This document shows positions 8,607-16,509 of a stretch of DNA of 48,817 nucleotides, in pieces. Positions within the stretch are counted from its first letter, which is position 1, and every line of letters starts with the position of its first letter. Location: assembly GCA_030532685.1 (NCBI GenBank), contig JAUNKN010000013.1:1-48817 (forward strand). Reading direction: 5' to 3'. A model generated the notes under the pieces. The model ran no database searches, was not told where the DNA came from, and saw nothing but the letters and a program-made list of their open reading frames with translations. The stretch is from Bacteroidales bacterium (GTDB lineage Bacteria > Bacteroidota > Bacteroidia > Bacteroidales > Bacteroidaceae). The position numbers were made by a program, and so were the translations under genes.

Positions 8607-9764
8607 ATGGAATCCAATTTCATCGACTACGTCAAGGTCTACTGCCGCTCGGGAAAGGGCGGCAGTGGCTCTATGCACATGCATCGTGGCAAGTATCAAC
8701 CCCTTGGAGGCCCTGATGGTGGCGATGGTGGTCGTGGAGGCAACGTCTATTTGCGTGGCAACCACAACTATTGGACGCTGCTTCACTTGCGCTATGAGCG
8801 CCATATCTTTGCGGGCCATGGTGGTAACGGCTCTAAATGTTGCTCCACGGGCAAAGATGGAGAGGATCGCTACATAGATGTGCCTCCAGGAACAGTGGCC
8901 TATGATGCAGAGACGGGGAAATTCCTTTGTGATGTCTCTGAAGATGGTCAAGTGGTGATGCTCTTGAAAGGAGGGCGTGGCGGATTGGGAAACTACCAGT
9001 TCCGAACTGCTACCAATCAGGCTCCTCGTTTTGCACAGCCAGGCGAACCTATGCAGGAGATGATGGTGGTCTTGGAGCTCAAATTGCTAGCCGACGTAGG
9101 ACTTGTCGGATTTCCCAATGCGGGAAAATCCACGCTCGTATCTTCGCTTTCCAATGCACGCCCCAAAATCGCGAATTATCCCTTCACCACACTCGAGCCT
9201 TCTTTGGGAATTGTGCCTTATCGCGATGGGCGTTCGTTCGTGATAGCCGATATTCCGGGGATTATTGAGGGGGCAGCAGAAGGAAGAGGCTTAGGCTTGC
9301 GTTTTTTGCGTCACATCGAGCGCAACTCTTTACTCTTGTTCATGGTGCCAGGCGATACCGACAACATCAAGAGAGAATATGAAATCCTTCTCAATGAGGT
9401 GGGCTCTTTCAATCCAGGTTTGCTCAATAAACATCGGATGCTGGCGGTGACCAAAAGCGATTTGTTGGACGAAGAACTCATGGAGATGCTCCGAGAAGAT
9501 CTTCCCGACGACTTGCCCGTGGTGTTTATTAGTGCCGTATCTGGCTACCACATCCTGCAACTCAAAGATATGCTTTGGGAAGAACTCAACTCAGAGAGCA
9601 ACAAACTGCAATCGGTGGCCGAAGGAGGAAGCATCGTGCATCGAGATCGTGAGGTAGAACGCTTTGACCGCGACTTCCATGACTGGGATGATGATGCCTT
9701 TGAGGTAGACGACGATGATATTGAGGAAATCGAAGATTACGAAATTGAAGACGTGGAAGATTGA
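8607..9764 (+). CDS. obgE: GTPase Obg/CgtA
   Basis: Essential ribosome-associated GTPase involved in 50S assembly and stress signalling. The N-terminal glycine-rich Obg fold (residues 1 to about 160) has repeated GGxGG motifs. The GTPase domain has P-loop GFPNAGKST at 168-176, the G3 motif in [10 protein letters not shown], and TKSD as G4. The C-terminal tail is very acidic ([14 protein letters not shown]), as in many Obg proteins. The start is placed at ATG 8607 ([11 protein letters not shown]), where homology begins; the in-frame ATG at 8562 would add 15 unconserved residues encoded by the intergenic hairpin. Length 385 residues. The stop is only 3 bp before the next ATG, suggesting translational coupling. 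Confidence 0.95.
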   Translation: MESNFIDYVKVYCRSGKGGSGSMHMHRGKYQPLGGPDGGDGGRGGNVYLRGNHNYWTLLHLRYERHIFAGHGGNGSKCCSTGKDGEDRYIDVPPGTVAYDAETGKFLCDVSEDGQVVMLLKGGRGGLGNYQFRTATNQAPRFAQPGEPMQEMMVVLELKLLADVGLVGFPNAGKSTLVSSLSNARPKIANYPFTTLEPSLGIVPYRDGRSFVIADIPGIIEGAAEGRGLGLRFLRHIERNSLLLFMVPGDTDNIKREYEILLNEVGSFNPGLLNKHRMLAVTKSDLLDEELMEMLREDLPDDLPVVFISAVSGYHILQLKDMLWEELNSESNKLQSVAEGGSIVHRDREVERFDRDFHDWDDDAFEVDDDDIEEIEDYEIEDVED

Positions 9765-9767
9765 GCT

Positions 9768-10538
9768 ATGGAATTGTTGAACTATGATTGGGGCAGCGAG
9801 ATTCGTGCTTTTTCCACTTTACGTAGCAGTGGAGGTTGTGGAGAAGGAGCCTATGCCAGCTTTAATCTCACCCCCTATGTGGCCGATAGGGAAGAGAATA
9901 TCGCTCTATCACGTCAGCAGTTGTGCCAAGAGTTAGGTATCGAGGAGTCTCGTCTGTTGCTACCTCATCAAACGCACACGGCACAGGTCTTCACCGTAGA
10001 CGCTAATTATTGGTCACTGAGTGCTGATGAGCAAAAAGATGCGCTACAAGATATCGACGCCTTGGTCACGCAGGAAAGAGGATTGTGTATAGGAGTATCG
10101 ACTGCCGATTGTGTGCCGCTTTTATTGCACGACACTACGAGTCAAACGATTGCCGCCGTACATGCGGGTTGGAAAGGAATGGTGCAACGCATTCCTCAAC
10201 GAGCTCTCGAAGTGATGCAGGCTTTAGGAGCAAATCCCAGTACAACGCGTGCACTGATAGGACCCAGTATTTCGGTGGCTTCTTTTGAAGTGGGCGAAGA
10301 GGTGGTACAAGCCTTTTTGCAAGCGGGCTTTCCCGAAAGCATTGTTGCCCGACACTATACCCGTCCTCACGTGGATTTATGGGCTGCTTGTACACATCTT
10401 TTAGAAGAGAGTGGGATATTGCTGGAACATATACTTGTCGCGGGGATAGATAGTTACCAGCAAGACGATAGTTTCTTTTCTGCTCGCCAACAAGGATTGC
10501 ATTCTGGTCGAACCTATACGGGGATTATGATGCGCTAA
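9768..10538 (+). CDS. pgeF: Laccase-domain purine nucleosidase / peptidoglycan editing factor (PgeF/YfiH family)
   Basis: 256-residue member of the YfiH/LACC1 family. Family members have been linked to purine nucleoside phosphorolysis/deamination and, in E. coli, to removing mis-incorporated L-serine from peptidoglycan precursors. The metal-site residues are visible: H67 and H70 in PHQTH, C115 in ADC, and H132 in VHAGWKG. No signal peptide or membrane segment is seen. It lies 3 bp after obgE and is the last gene of the hpt operon; a perfect palindromic terminator follows. The purine-salvage neighbours (hpt, adk) fit a nucleoside role, but that is inference. Confidence 0.85.
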   Translation: MELLNYDWGSEIRAFSTLRSSGGCGEGAYASFNLTPYVADREENIALSRQQLCQELGIEESRLLLPHQTHTAQVFTVDANYWSLSADEQKDALQDIDALVTQERGLCIGVSTADCVPLLLHDTTSQTIAAVHAGWKGMVQRIPQRALEVMQALGANPSTTRALIGPSISVASFEVGEEVVQAFLQAGFPESIVARHYTRPHVDLWAACTHLLEESGILLEHILVAGIDSYQQDDSFFSARQQGLHSGRTYTGIMMR

Positions 10539-10554
10539 AACGATTTTATACAAG

Positions 10555-10594
10555 AAGAGCCGTGGTCAAACTCGAGTTTGACCACGGCTCTTTT
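10555..10594 (+). terminator. Palindromic terminator between convergent pgeF and ispF
   Basis: AAGAGCCGTGGTCAAACTC (10555-10573) is followed at once by its exact reverse complement (10574-10592) and then TTT. The 38-bp palindrome has no extra loop, so a few central CTCGAG bases must form the turn. It ends the + operon and may also block readthrough from ispF on the - strand. Confidence 0.88.
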
Positions 10595-10676
10595 ATCGGA
10601 TTTAAGAGCAAGGAAATATGAATGTAGGGAGAGCGACTCCTTGAGATAGAATAGAAAATGAAGAAGGAAGACTCGT

Positions 10677-11156
10677 TCAATCTCGTTCTATGAGTGCCGT
10701 AGCGTAAGCCGTGAAGCCTTCCTCTCTACCTGCATAACCCATTCGTTCGCAGGTGGTGGCTTTGATAGAGACATCTTCGATAGAGATGTTCATCAAAGGA
10801 GCTAAACAGGCTTGCATCGCAGGAATATGAGGGTTGAGTTTAGGCTGCTCAGCCACAATCGTACAGTCAACATTGCCTATACGATATCCTTTTTCGGCCA
10901 ATAAGCTGGTGGTGCGTTGCAGAAGGATTTTGCTGTCTATTCCTTCGTATTCGGCTCCTGTGTCGGGGAAATGGAAACCTATATCTCGCAAGTTGGCAGC
11001 TCCGAGGAGCGCATCGCAAATAGCGTGGATGAGTACATCGGCATCGCTATGCCCCAAAAGCCCATGAGTGTGGGAGATTTTTATACCTCCGAGCCAAAGG
11101 TCGCGATTGGGAACGAGACGATGAACATCGAAGCCAAAACCTACTCTGATTTTCAT
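10677..11156 (-). CDS. ispF: 2-C-methyl-D-erythritol 2,4-cyclodiphosphate synthase
   Basis: MEP-pathway enzyme that cyclises CDP-methylerythritol 2-phosphate with loss of CMP. 159 residues, the normal length. Zinc ligands D10 and H12 (GFDVH) and H44 (VLIHA) are present, with GHSDAD at 35-40 and the C-terminal ATTCERMGYAGREEG near 132-146. The trimeric enzyme is cytoplasmic. It is the last gene of a - strand group with ispE two genes upstream, so two steps of the same pathway are co-transcribed. The start is 10 bp after the HD-protein stop. Confidence 0.96.
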   Translation of the reverse strand: MKIRVGFGFDVHRLVPNRDLWLGGIKISHTHGLLGHSDADVLIHAICDALLGAANLRDIGFHFPDTGAEYEGIDSKILLQRTTSLLAEKGYRIGNVDCTIVAEQPKLNPHIPAMQACLAPLMNISIEDVSIKATTCERMGYAGREEGFTAYATALIERD

Positions 11157-11166
11157 AAAGAAGCAA

Positions 11167-11805
11167 TTAGTGTTGTATGGTAGTTTCTAAACATTGAGCG
11201 GTGAGAAAATCGGCCGCTTGGAGAAGAGGGACGAGGTGGCAGGATTGGCAAGCGTTATAGAAACTCTTGCGGCCTGAGGAACCATTCTCTGTCATTTCAA
11301 ATGCTCCCATGTGCCAACGGATGGCAAGGAGCTCCTCGCGCGTAAGACGAATGTAATGGTGAATGAGAATGCAGGATTTTTCGCCATGTCCGAAAGGGAA
11401 GTCGTCGACAAGTTCGTAGCCTTGGTAAGACTGCCAGCGGCCATGCTCATCTTTACGCCATTTTTCGGTTTCGTGGTAGATATTGCATTTACACACGTCG
11501 TGGAGTAGGGCGCAGATAGCGATACTTTCGTCGCTGATTGTTTCTTGTCGATTGGAGCGCCCTGCCTCTATGGCAGGCTTGAGAATAGCACGATGCAGGC
11601 GCAATGCCGTGTCAAAGACATTGAGGGAGTGCTGACATAGACCACCTCGTTCGTTGAGATGGAAGGAGGTGGAAGAGGGAGCAGTATAGAAGTCGGTGGA
11701 ATGCTCGAGGTAATGAAGTAGGCGCTCCACTCCTTCTCGTTTGATATACTCGCGACACAAGTGTTGGAAGTACTGCTTGTTTTCTTCTATTTGCTGGTCT
11801 GTCAT
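11167..11805 (-). CDS. HD-domain phosphohydrolase-like protein
   Basis: 212-residue cytoplasmic protein. Metal-site residues of the HD fold can be seen: H59 in GLCQHS, the HD pair H102-D103 in CALLHDVCK, and further histidines in FGHGEKSCILIHHYIR. Such proteins hydrolyse phosphates of nucleotides or nucleic acids; the substrate here is unknown. It lies between ispE (12 bp) and ispF (10 bp) on the same strand. This indicates co-expression with isoprenoid genes but not a role in that pathway. Confidence 0.75.
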   Translation of the reverse strand: MTDQQIEENKQYFQHLCREYIKREGVERLLHYLEHSTDFYTAPSSTSFHLNERGGLCQHSLNVFDTALRLHRAILKPAIEAGRSNRQETISDESIAICALLHDVCKCNIYHETEKWRKDEHGRWQSYQGYELVDDFPFGHGEKSCILIHHYIRLTREELLAIRWHMGAFEMTENGSSGRKSFYNACQSCHLVPLLQAADFLTAQCLETTIQH

Positions 11806-11817
11806 GGCTTTGACAAG

Positions 11818-12651
11818 TTAGGGCATTCGCAGTTTTGTTTCGTAGACAAAGCAATCACGAAACACCTCTTCGGCTTCGGGTTGGCTTTTGCGGAAAAGTC
11901 CAAACACACTGGAGCCGCTACCTGACATAGAAGCATAAACAGCTCCCATATCGTATAGTGTTTGCTTGATGGCTGCAATCTGAGGATATTGGGCAAAAAC
12001 ACTTGCTTCAAAATCATTTGTTACGGTGTCGCGCCAAGTTTCTATGGGGCGATCGAGGGAAAGCAAAAGATTTTCGTGCGAGGGCTTAGGCTGTACGAGC
12101 GAATAGGCTTCGCGAGTGGAAACGTGGATGTTCGGTTTGACCAGTACGAAATCCCAGCCTGCGAGATCGAAAGGGATAGGAGTGAGAACATCGCCAATCC
12201 CCGTGGCATAGGCGGGGCGAGAGTGATAGAAGAATTTGCAATCGGCTCCCAAACGCGACAAGCGAAATTCGATGTCTTCGTCGGTCATCTCAAGGCCAAA
12301 CTGTTCGTTGAGCAGGCGCATCATATAGGCCGCGTCGCTACTACCTCCTCCCAATCCTGCTCCCGAGGGGATACGCTTGTGCAACCATATTTCGACCGGG
12401 GGAATTTGCTTGTAATCTTCGCGGAGTAAATTCAGTACACGCACAACAAGGTTGTTGTCAGGACTTCCTTCAACGTCCAAACCTGTTTGGTGCAGCAAAT
12501 AGGGGGCGGTGGCATTACGGGCTTCGAGTACCTCGAGATTGTCGTGCAAGGGGATGGGATAGAACACCGTTTCGAGGTTGTGATAGCCATCGGAGCGACG
12601 TGCAACAATATTGAGCCCTAAATTGATTTTGCAGCAGGGATAAACGAGCAT
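11818..12651 (-). CDS. ispE: 4-diphosphocytidyl-2-C-methyl-D-erythritol kinase
   Basis: GHMP-family kinase that phosphorylates CDP-methylerythritol at O2 in the MEP pathway. The start is at ATG 12651 (MLVYPCCKINLGLNI), which matches the family N-terminus and leaves a 14-bp gap after the GH13 stop; a longer open frame would overlap that gene. Length 277 residues. The ATP loop PSGAGLGGGSSDAA is at 95-108. The GAD motif (LGADCKFF) carries the catalytic aspartate, although the usual VPF after GAD reads CKF. The C-terminal GSGSSVFGLF matches the third GHMP motif. The product feeds ispF after an IspF substrate step. Confidence 0.93.
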   Translation of the reverse strand: MLVYPCCKINLGLNIVARRSDGYHNLETVFYPIPLHDNLEVLEARNATAPYLLHQTGLDVEGSPDNNLVVRVLNLLREDYKQIPPVEIWLHKRIPSGAGLGGGSSDAAYMMRLLNEQFGLEMTDEDIEFRLSRLGADCKFFYHSRPAYATGIGDVLTPIPFDLAGWDFVLVKPNIHVSTREAYSLVQPKPSHENLLLSLDRPIETWRDTVTNDFEASVFAQYPQIAAIKQTLYDMGAVYASMSGSGSSVFGLFRKSQPEAEEVFRDCFVYETKLRMP

Positions 12652-12665
12652 GAGAGCTTTCGGTA

Positions 12666-14345
12666 TTAGTGGGTCTTGAAAGAGAGAGCGATACAGGAGC
12701 GTGCAGGAACGCTTACGTGACAATGTTTGTCGCGCAGGAGAGCAAGCTTACTTTTTTGATGGGTAATCAAATCGGTAGCAAGATATTCTCCTTCGGAGAG
12801 ATTTAGACACTCGAAGGCGTGAGACGGAATACGCACTCCACAAGCTGCAATATTGTCAGAGAAATTAGCAACAACGAGTATCGTTTCCTGTTGAGTATGA
12901 CGCAAGAATGCATAGTGACGATCGGGATTGAAATTTTCTGCCCAATCGTAATTGGCATACATCACATCGTAGAATGCACCTTCGCGAAAGGCAGTTCTCT
13001 CGTTGCGAAGTTGAAGCAGGGTGCGGTAGCTGTCGTAGAGGAACTGCTCTTCTTTCGTAAGTTGGTTTTCTTGAGGAAGAGCGGCTAATTTACGTAAACT
13101 TTCTGGACTCCAATAGTCAAAGATGGTGGTACGCCCATCTCTTCCTGAAAATCCCTCTTCTTCCATTCCACGTTCACCGACCTCTTGACCAGCATAAATC
13201 ATGAAGGGATTGTGTCCCAAAAAAGCCGCTACAGCTGCAGCAGGAAGAGCTTTGTGAGCCTCTCCTACGAAATAGTCTGAGGCGATACGCTGCTCGTCGT
13301 GATTTTCTAAAAAATACAACATGTGCTCCCTAATGTCGTCGGTGGCTTGCCAAGCTCCAGTAATTGCTGCCGCTGGAGCCTCGTGACGGATTATGGAGCG
13401 GAGCGTGTCGTAGAGTCCGACTTTGTCGTAAAGATAGTCGAACTTACCATGGTGAACGTAGTTGCGATATTCTGCAGGGTTATAGACTTCGGCGATGAAG
13501 ATAATATGAGGAAAATCGCGCTTGATTTCGCCAATCGCATAATGCCAAAACTCTACAGGCACCATCTCTGCCATATCGCAACGAAAAGCATCTACTCCTT
13601 TGTGAGCCCAGAACTGTAGGATGCTTAACATCTTGCTCCACGTGGAGGGCATTGGCTCGAAATGACGTGTTCGTCCGCCACAATAGTCAATACCGTAGTT
13701 GAGCTTAATCGTTTCGTACCAGTCGTTTCGTGACGGCCATGCTTCGAACTGATCGTTGCCCGTAGCTTTTGCTGGATATTCTAAGTAGGGGTATTCTTGA
13801 GGAGCCCCATGGCTGAAATTGTCGGTATGAAGAGGTTCGCCCCAGCAATAGTAAAAGTTATTGCGCGTGGAGAAGTGTAGTTCACTATCGTCACTAGCTC
13901 CCAAATCCTCTACATCTTTGGGAGCGGCGTCGGAATGGTATTGGCGTGCGACATGGTTGGGAACAAAATCAATGACCATCTTCAAACCAACTTCATGGAT
14001 GCGGTGAACAAGCGACTCAAACTCGTCCATCCTGCTTTCTATGTTGATCGCCAAATCAGGGTCTATGTCGTAGTAGTCCTTAATAGCATAAGGAGAGCCA
14101 GCCTTACCTTTGACCACAGCAGGATGGTCTTTGGCTATTCCATGAAGAGAATAGTCTGTTTGTGTGGCATGTTCTATAACTCCAGTGAACCACACGTGCG
14201 AGAATCCGTAGTCCTTTATACGACGAAGTTTCTCGGTGGTAAAAGACTCGAGTTTGGCTGATCCGTTCTCCGTCAGAGTGCCATGAGGGATATTAGAACT
14301 ATTAGGATTTCCGTAAAGACGGGTGAAGATTTGGTAGATGTTCAT
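12666..14345 (-). CDS. Cytoplasmic GH13 alpha-glucan hydrolase (alpha-amylase family)
   Basis: 559-residue glycoside hydrolase family 13 protein. The four GH13 regions are recognisable: DFVPNH (126-131), GVDAFRCDMAE with nucleophile D257, FIAEVYNP with acid/base E286, and FLENHDEQR with the third carboxylate D350. The C-terminal beta domain includes TILVVANFSDN. No signal peptide is present, so it probably acts on cytoplasmic glycogen or maltodextrins, not on imported polysaccharide outside the cell. Exact specificity (amylase, maltogenic or neopullulanase-like) cannot be read from the motifs. It sits between fabD and ispE; there is no obvious link to either. Glycogen synthase and phosphorylase are at the right end of the window. 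Confidence 0.85.
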   Translation of the reverse strand: MNIYQIFTRLYGNPNSSNIPHGTLTENGSAKLESFTTEKLRRIKDYGFSHVWFTGVIEHATQTDYSLHGIAKDHPAVVKGKAGSPYAIKDYYDIDPDLAINIESRMDEFESLVHRIHEVGLKMVIDFVPNHVARQYHSDAAPKDVEDLGASDDSELHFSTRNNFYYCWGEPLHTDNFSHGAPQEYPYLEYPAKATGNDQFEAWPSRNDWYETIKLNYGIDYCGGRTRHFEPMPSTWSKMLSILQFWAHKGVDAFRCDMAEMVPVEFWHYAIGEIKRDFPHIIFIAEVYNPAEYRNYVHHGKFDYLYDKVGLYDTLRSIIRHEAPAAAITGAWQATDDIREHMLYFLENHDEQRIASDYFVGEAHKALPAAAVAAFLGHNPFMIYAGQEVGERGMEEEGFSGRDGRTTIFDYWSPESLRKLAALPQENQLTKEEQFLYDSYRTLLQLRNERTAFREGAFYDVMYANYDWAENFNPDRHYAFLRHTQQETILVVANFSDNIAACGVRIPSHAFECLNLSEGEYLATDLITHQKSKLALLRDKHCHVSVPARSCIALSFKTH

Positions 14346-14374
14346 TGACTTCTATGGTTGCAGCAAAACAAAGA

Positions 14375-14415
14375 GGGGCAGACGAGCGAAACCATGGGCC
14401 TCGCACATCTGCTCC
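14375..14415 (-). terminator. Imperfect hairpin between fabD and the GH13 gene
   Basis: On the - strand a stem of about 14 positions (roughly 11 paired) is formed by GGAGCAGATGTGCG and CGCTCGTCTGCCCC, followed by a T-rich stretch. It may partly separate fabD from the downstream genes. Confidence 0.4.
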
Positions 14416-14433
14416 TTTCTATTTGTTGTAAAG

Positions 14434-15336
14434 TTACATCGCAGCGCCTTGCACACTGATGGCTTCATTACCTTTTGCTATCTTGGCAATCATACCTTGT
14501 AGAGCCTTTCCAGGTCCACATTCGATGAAGGTAGTCGCACCAGCAGCAATCATCGCTTCGACCTCCTTGGTCCACAAAACAGAGGCCGTGAGTTGAGCTA
14601 TTAGATTTGCCTTGATCTCTTCTGGAGCCGTGTGAGCTGCGCCATCTACGTTTTGATAAACGGGGCAACGAGGGGTATTGAAAGTCGTAGCTGCAATAGC
14701 GGCTTCCAATTCTTCCTTCGCAGGCTGCATAACAGGAGAGTGGAATGCTCCTCCAACGGGCAACACCAATGCGCGTTTAGCACCGGCTTCCTTGAGACGA
14801 GTTGCGGCTGTTTCTACAGCCTCGCGTTCGCCAGAAATAACGAGTTGTCCAGGACAGTTATAGTTGGCACAGATTACAACTTTACCTGTCTCTTCACTTA
14901 CTTGACGGCAAATGTCTTCAATCTGAGCATCTTCGAGTCCTATGACTGCTGCCATTGTTCCTGGACGAGCTTCGCAAGCTGCTTGCATAGCCAAAGCGCG
15001 TTTGGCTACAAGGCGCAAGCCATCTTCGAAGGAAAGCGCACCAGCCGCAGTAAGTGCAGAAAGTTCTCCCAAAGAGTGTCCTGCTACCATATCGGGCTGA
15101 AAATCAATTCCTAAACAGAGCGCACTAATCACACTGTGTAGGAACACTGCGGGTTGTGTCACTTTGGTTTGTTTCAACTCTTCATCGGTTCCCGAAAACA
15201 TAATATCGGTAATGCGAAAACCAAGTATCTCATTAGCTTTCTCGAAGAGTTCTTTGGCCACGGGGTGCTTGTCATAAAGCTCCTTTCCCATTCCTACAAA
15301 TTGTGCGCCTTGACCAGGGAATACATATGCTTTCAT
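14434..15336 (-). CDS. fabD: Malonyl-CoA:ACP transacylase FabD
   Basis: Transfers malonyl from CoA to acyl carrier protein, the entry step for fatty-acid elongation. 300 residues, typical for FabD. The catalytic serine is S88 in GHSLGE and the catalytic histidine is H199 in GGAFHSPVM; the malonyl-carboxylate-binding arginine is R113. N-terminal PGQGAQ (7-12) is the oxyanion loop. The gene has its own upstream region of 182 bp with a TATATTTG box on the - strand, and an 88-bp gap with a hairpin separates it from the GH13 gene. No other fab gene is nearby. Confidence 0.96.
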   Translation of the reverse strand: MKAYVFPGQGAQFVGMGKELYDKHPVAKELFEKANEILGFRITDIMFSGTDEELKQTKVTQPAVFLHSVISALCLGIDFQPDMVAGHSLGELSALTAAGALSFEDGLRLVAKRALAMQAACEARPGTMAAVIGLEDAQIEDICRQVSEETGKVVICANYNCPGQLVISGEREAVETAATRLKEAGAKRALVLPVGGAFHSPVMQPAKEELEAAIAATTFNTPRCPVYQNVDGAAHTAPEEIKANLIAQLTASVLWTKEVEAMIAAGATTFIECGPGKALQGMIAKIAKGNEAISVQGAAM

Positions 15337-15426
15337 GTGGTTGTCTTGTTAATTTTTAGATTTGAATTGGAAACAGAGCCAAAGCCAAGCTCGAAAGTAC
15401 AAGGCTTTGCTCCCATTTTGCGAAGG

Positions 15427-15434
15427 CAAATATA
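15427..15434 (-). promoter_or_regulatory. -7 box upstream of fabD
   Basis: TATATTTG (read on the - strand) matches TAnnTTTG, about 90 bases before the fabD start. A second weaker box, TACTTTCG, lies closer to the gene. Confidence 0.45.
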
Positions 15435-15518
15435 CTGAAAAGTTGTCGATAATCAGTTGCTGTTTCTTGAAAATATGTTTAGTAGAGAATTTGAGAGGTT
15501 GCTTTGTTCCAAGAACTT

Positions 15519-16505
15519 TTATTTTCCTCCGATATTGGTGTGTCGAATATCTACTTGCATCAACCCCAAAATGCCGACTCCACCGATAATATTACTGTGG
15601 ATAGCAGGAGGATCTGCCAATCCCGCTTCTACAAGTGCAGAGTTGAATACATCTTCATCCCCATTGGTGAGCTGTGTCAGGTAACGATAGTAATCCTCTG
15701 TGATAGAATAGAGGCGTATCTCCCTCTTGCGATTCTGTTGAAGATAAAAGTCGGGAGCATGATTGCGTTCGACTAAACGAAGTGTATGGATTTGTCCATC
15801 AAAACGATCATCGTTGAAAGTCATTCCTTCTCGACGAGTTAGCAAATTGCTAGCATCGAACAAATCGACGGCTTTGAGTTGCGCACGAAACACTTCGTTA
15901 CGACTATAATCGATGTCGAACCCTGAACGGTACTCATCGAGTACTTGTATAAAATAATGGTTCCGTTCCTGTGCTGGATCAGAGAAGGTTATCTCGTAGG
16001 TAAATTCGCGGATGGTGTGTTTACCACTGCTTTCGTCAGGAAGAGGGATGTATTCTTTGTCTATACGATCGACGTAGGAGTGTTTAAAATCTTTGATAGG
16101 AACAAGGCGTGGCATTTTCCCCGTCGTGGTAGCATGGTTGCCTTCGGGAGTTTTGACTTCCAATTTAACATATTGTCCCTCTTGTACACGCAGTGGAGCG
16201 GTATAAAAACCTTTTGATTGTAGCTCTTTTAGAGATTCTGAACGGGGAGCGAGTACTACGGGATTGGCCCGATCTATACTTAACAGCACAGTCGCATTCT
16301 CCACGTGAGAGGGAGTGTTGCGGTTCGTAGCAAAAACTGTTTTTGCGACTCGCACAGTGACGTCATGTTGCGGGCTAATAATACTATTTACAACTAATGT
16401 GGGCGTAGGGCGTTGATAGTCGAGATCGATTTCTCGGACACAACTACTCATCAAGGCTGCAATAAGTATTGCAACACTGCTGATAATAATAGGAGTAGAA
16501 CGCAT
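15519..16505 (-). CDS. DUF4249 lipoprotein
   Basis: 328-residue lipoprotein. The signal sequence ends in a lipobox LMSSC with C22 as the lipidated residue. The rest fits DUF4249, a Bacteroidetes family usually encoded next to a TonB-dependent receptor and thought to act as its surface partner (inference from gene pairing). Typical segments are PTLVVNSIISP near residues 35-45 and the NPVVL region after a beta-sandwich start. It begins 4 bp after the stop of the receptor gene, so the two are certainly co-transcribed. The substrate is unknown. Confidence 0.85.
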   Translation of the reverse strand: MRSTPIIISSVAILIAALMSSCVREIDLDYQRPTPTLVVNSIISPQHDVTVRVAKTVFATNRNTPSHVENATVLLSIDRANPVVLAPRSESLKELQSKGFYTAPLRVQEGQYVKLEVKTPEGNHATTTGKMPRLVPIKDFKHSYVDRIDKEYIPLPDESSGKHTIREFTYEITFSDPAQERNHYFIQVLDEYRSGFDIDYSRNEVFRAQLKAVDLFDASNLLTRREGMTFNDDRFDGQIHTLRLVERNHAPDFYLQQNRKREIRLYSITEDYYRYLTQLTNGDEDVFNSALVEAGLADPPAIHSNIIGGVGILGLMQVDIRHTNIGGK

Positions 16506-16509
16506 AGCT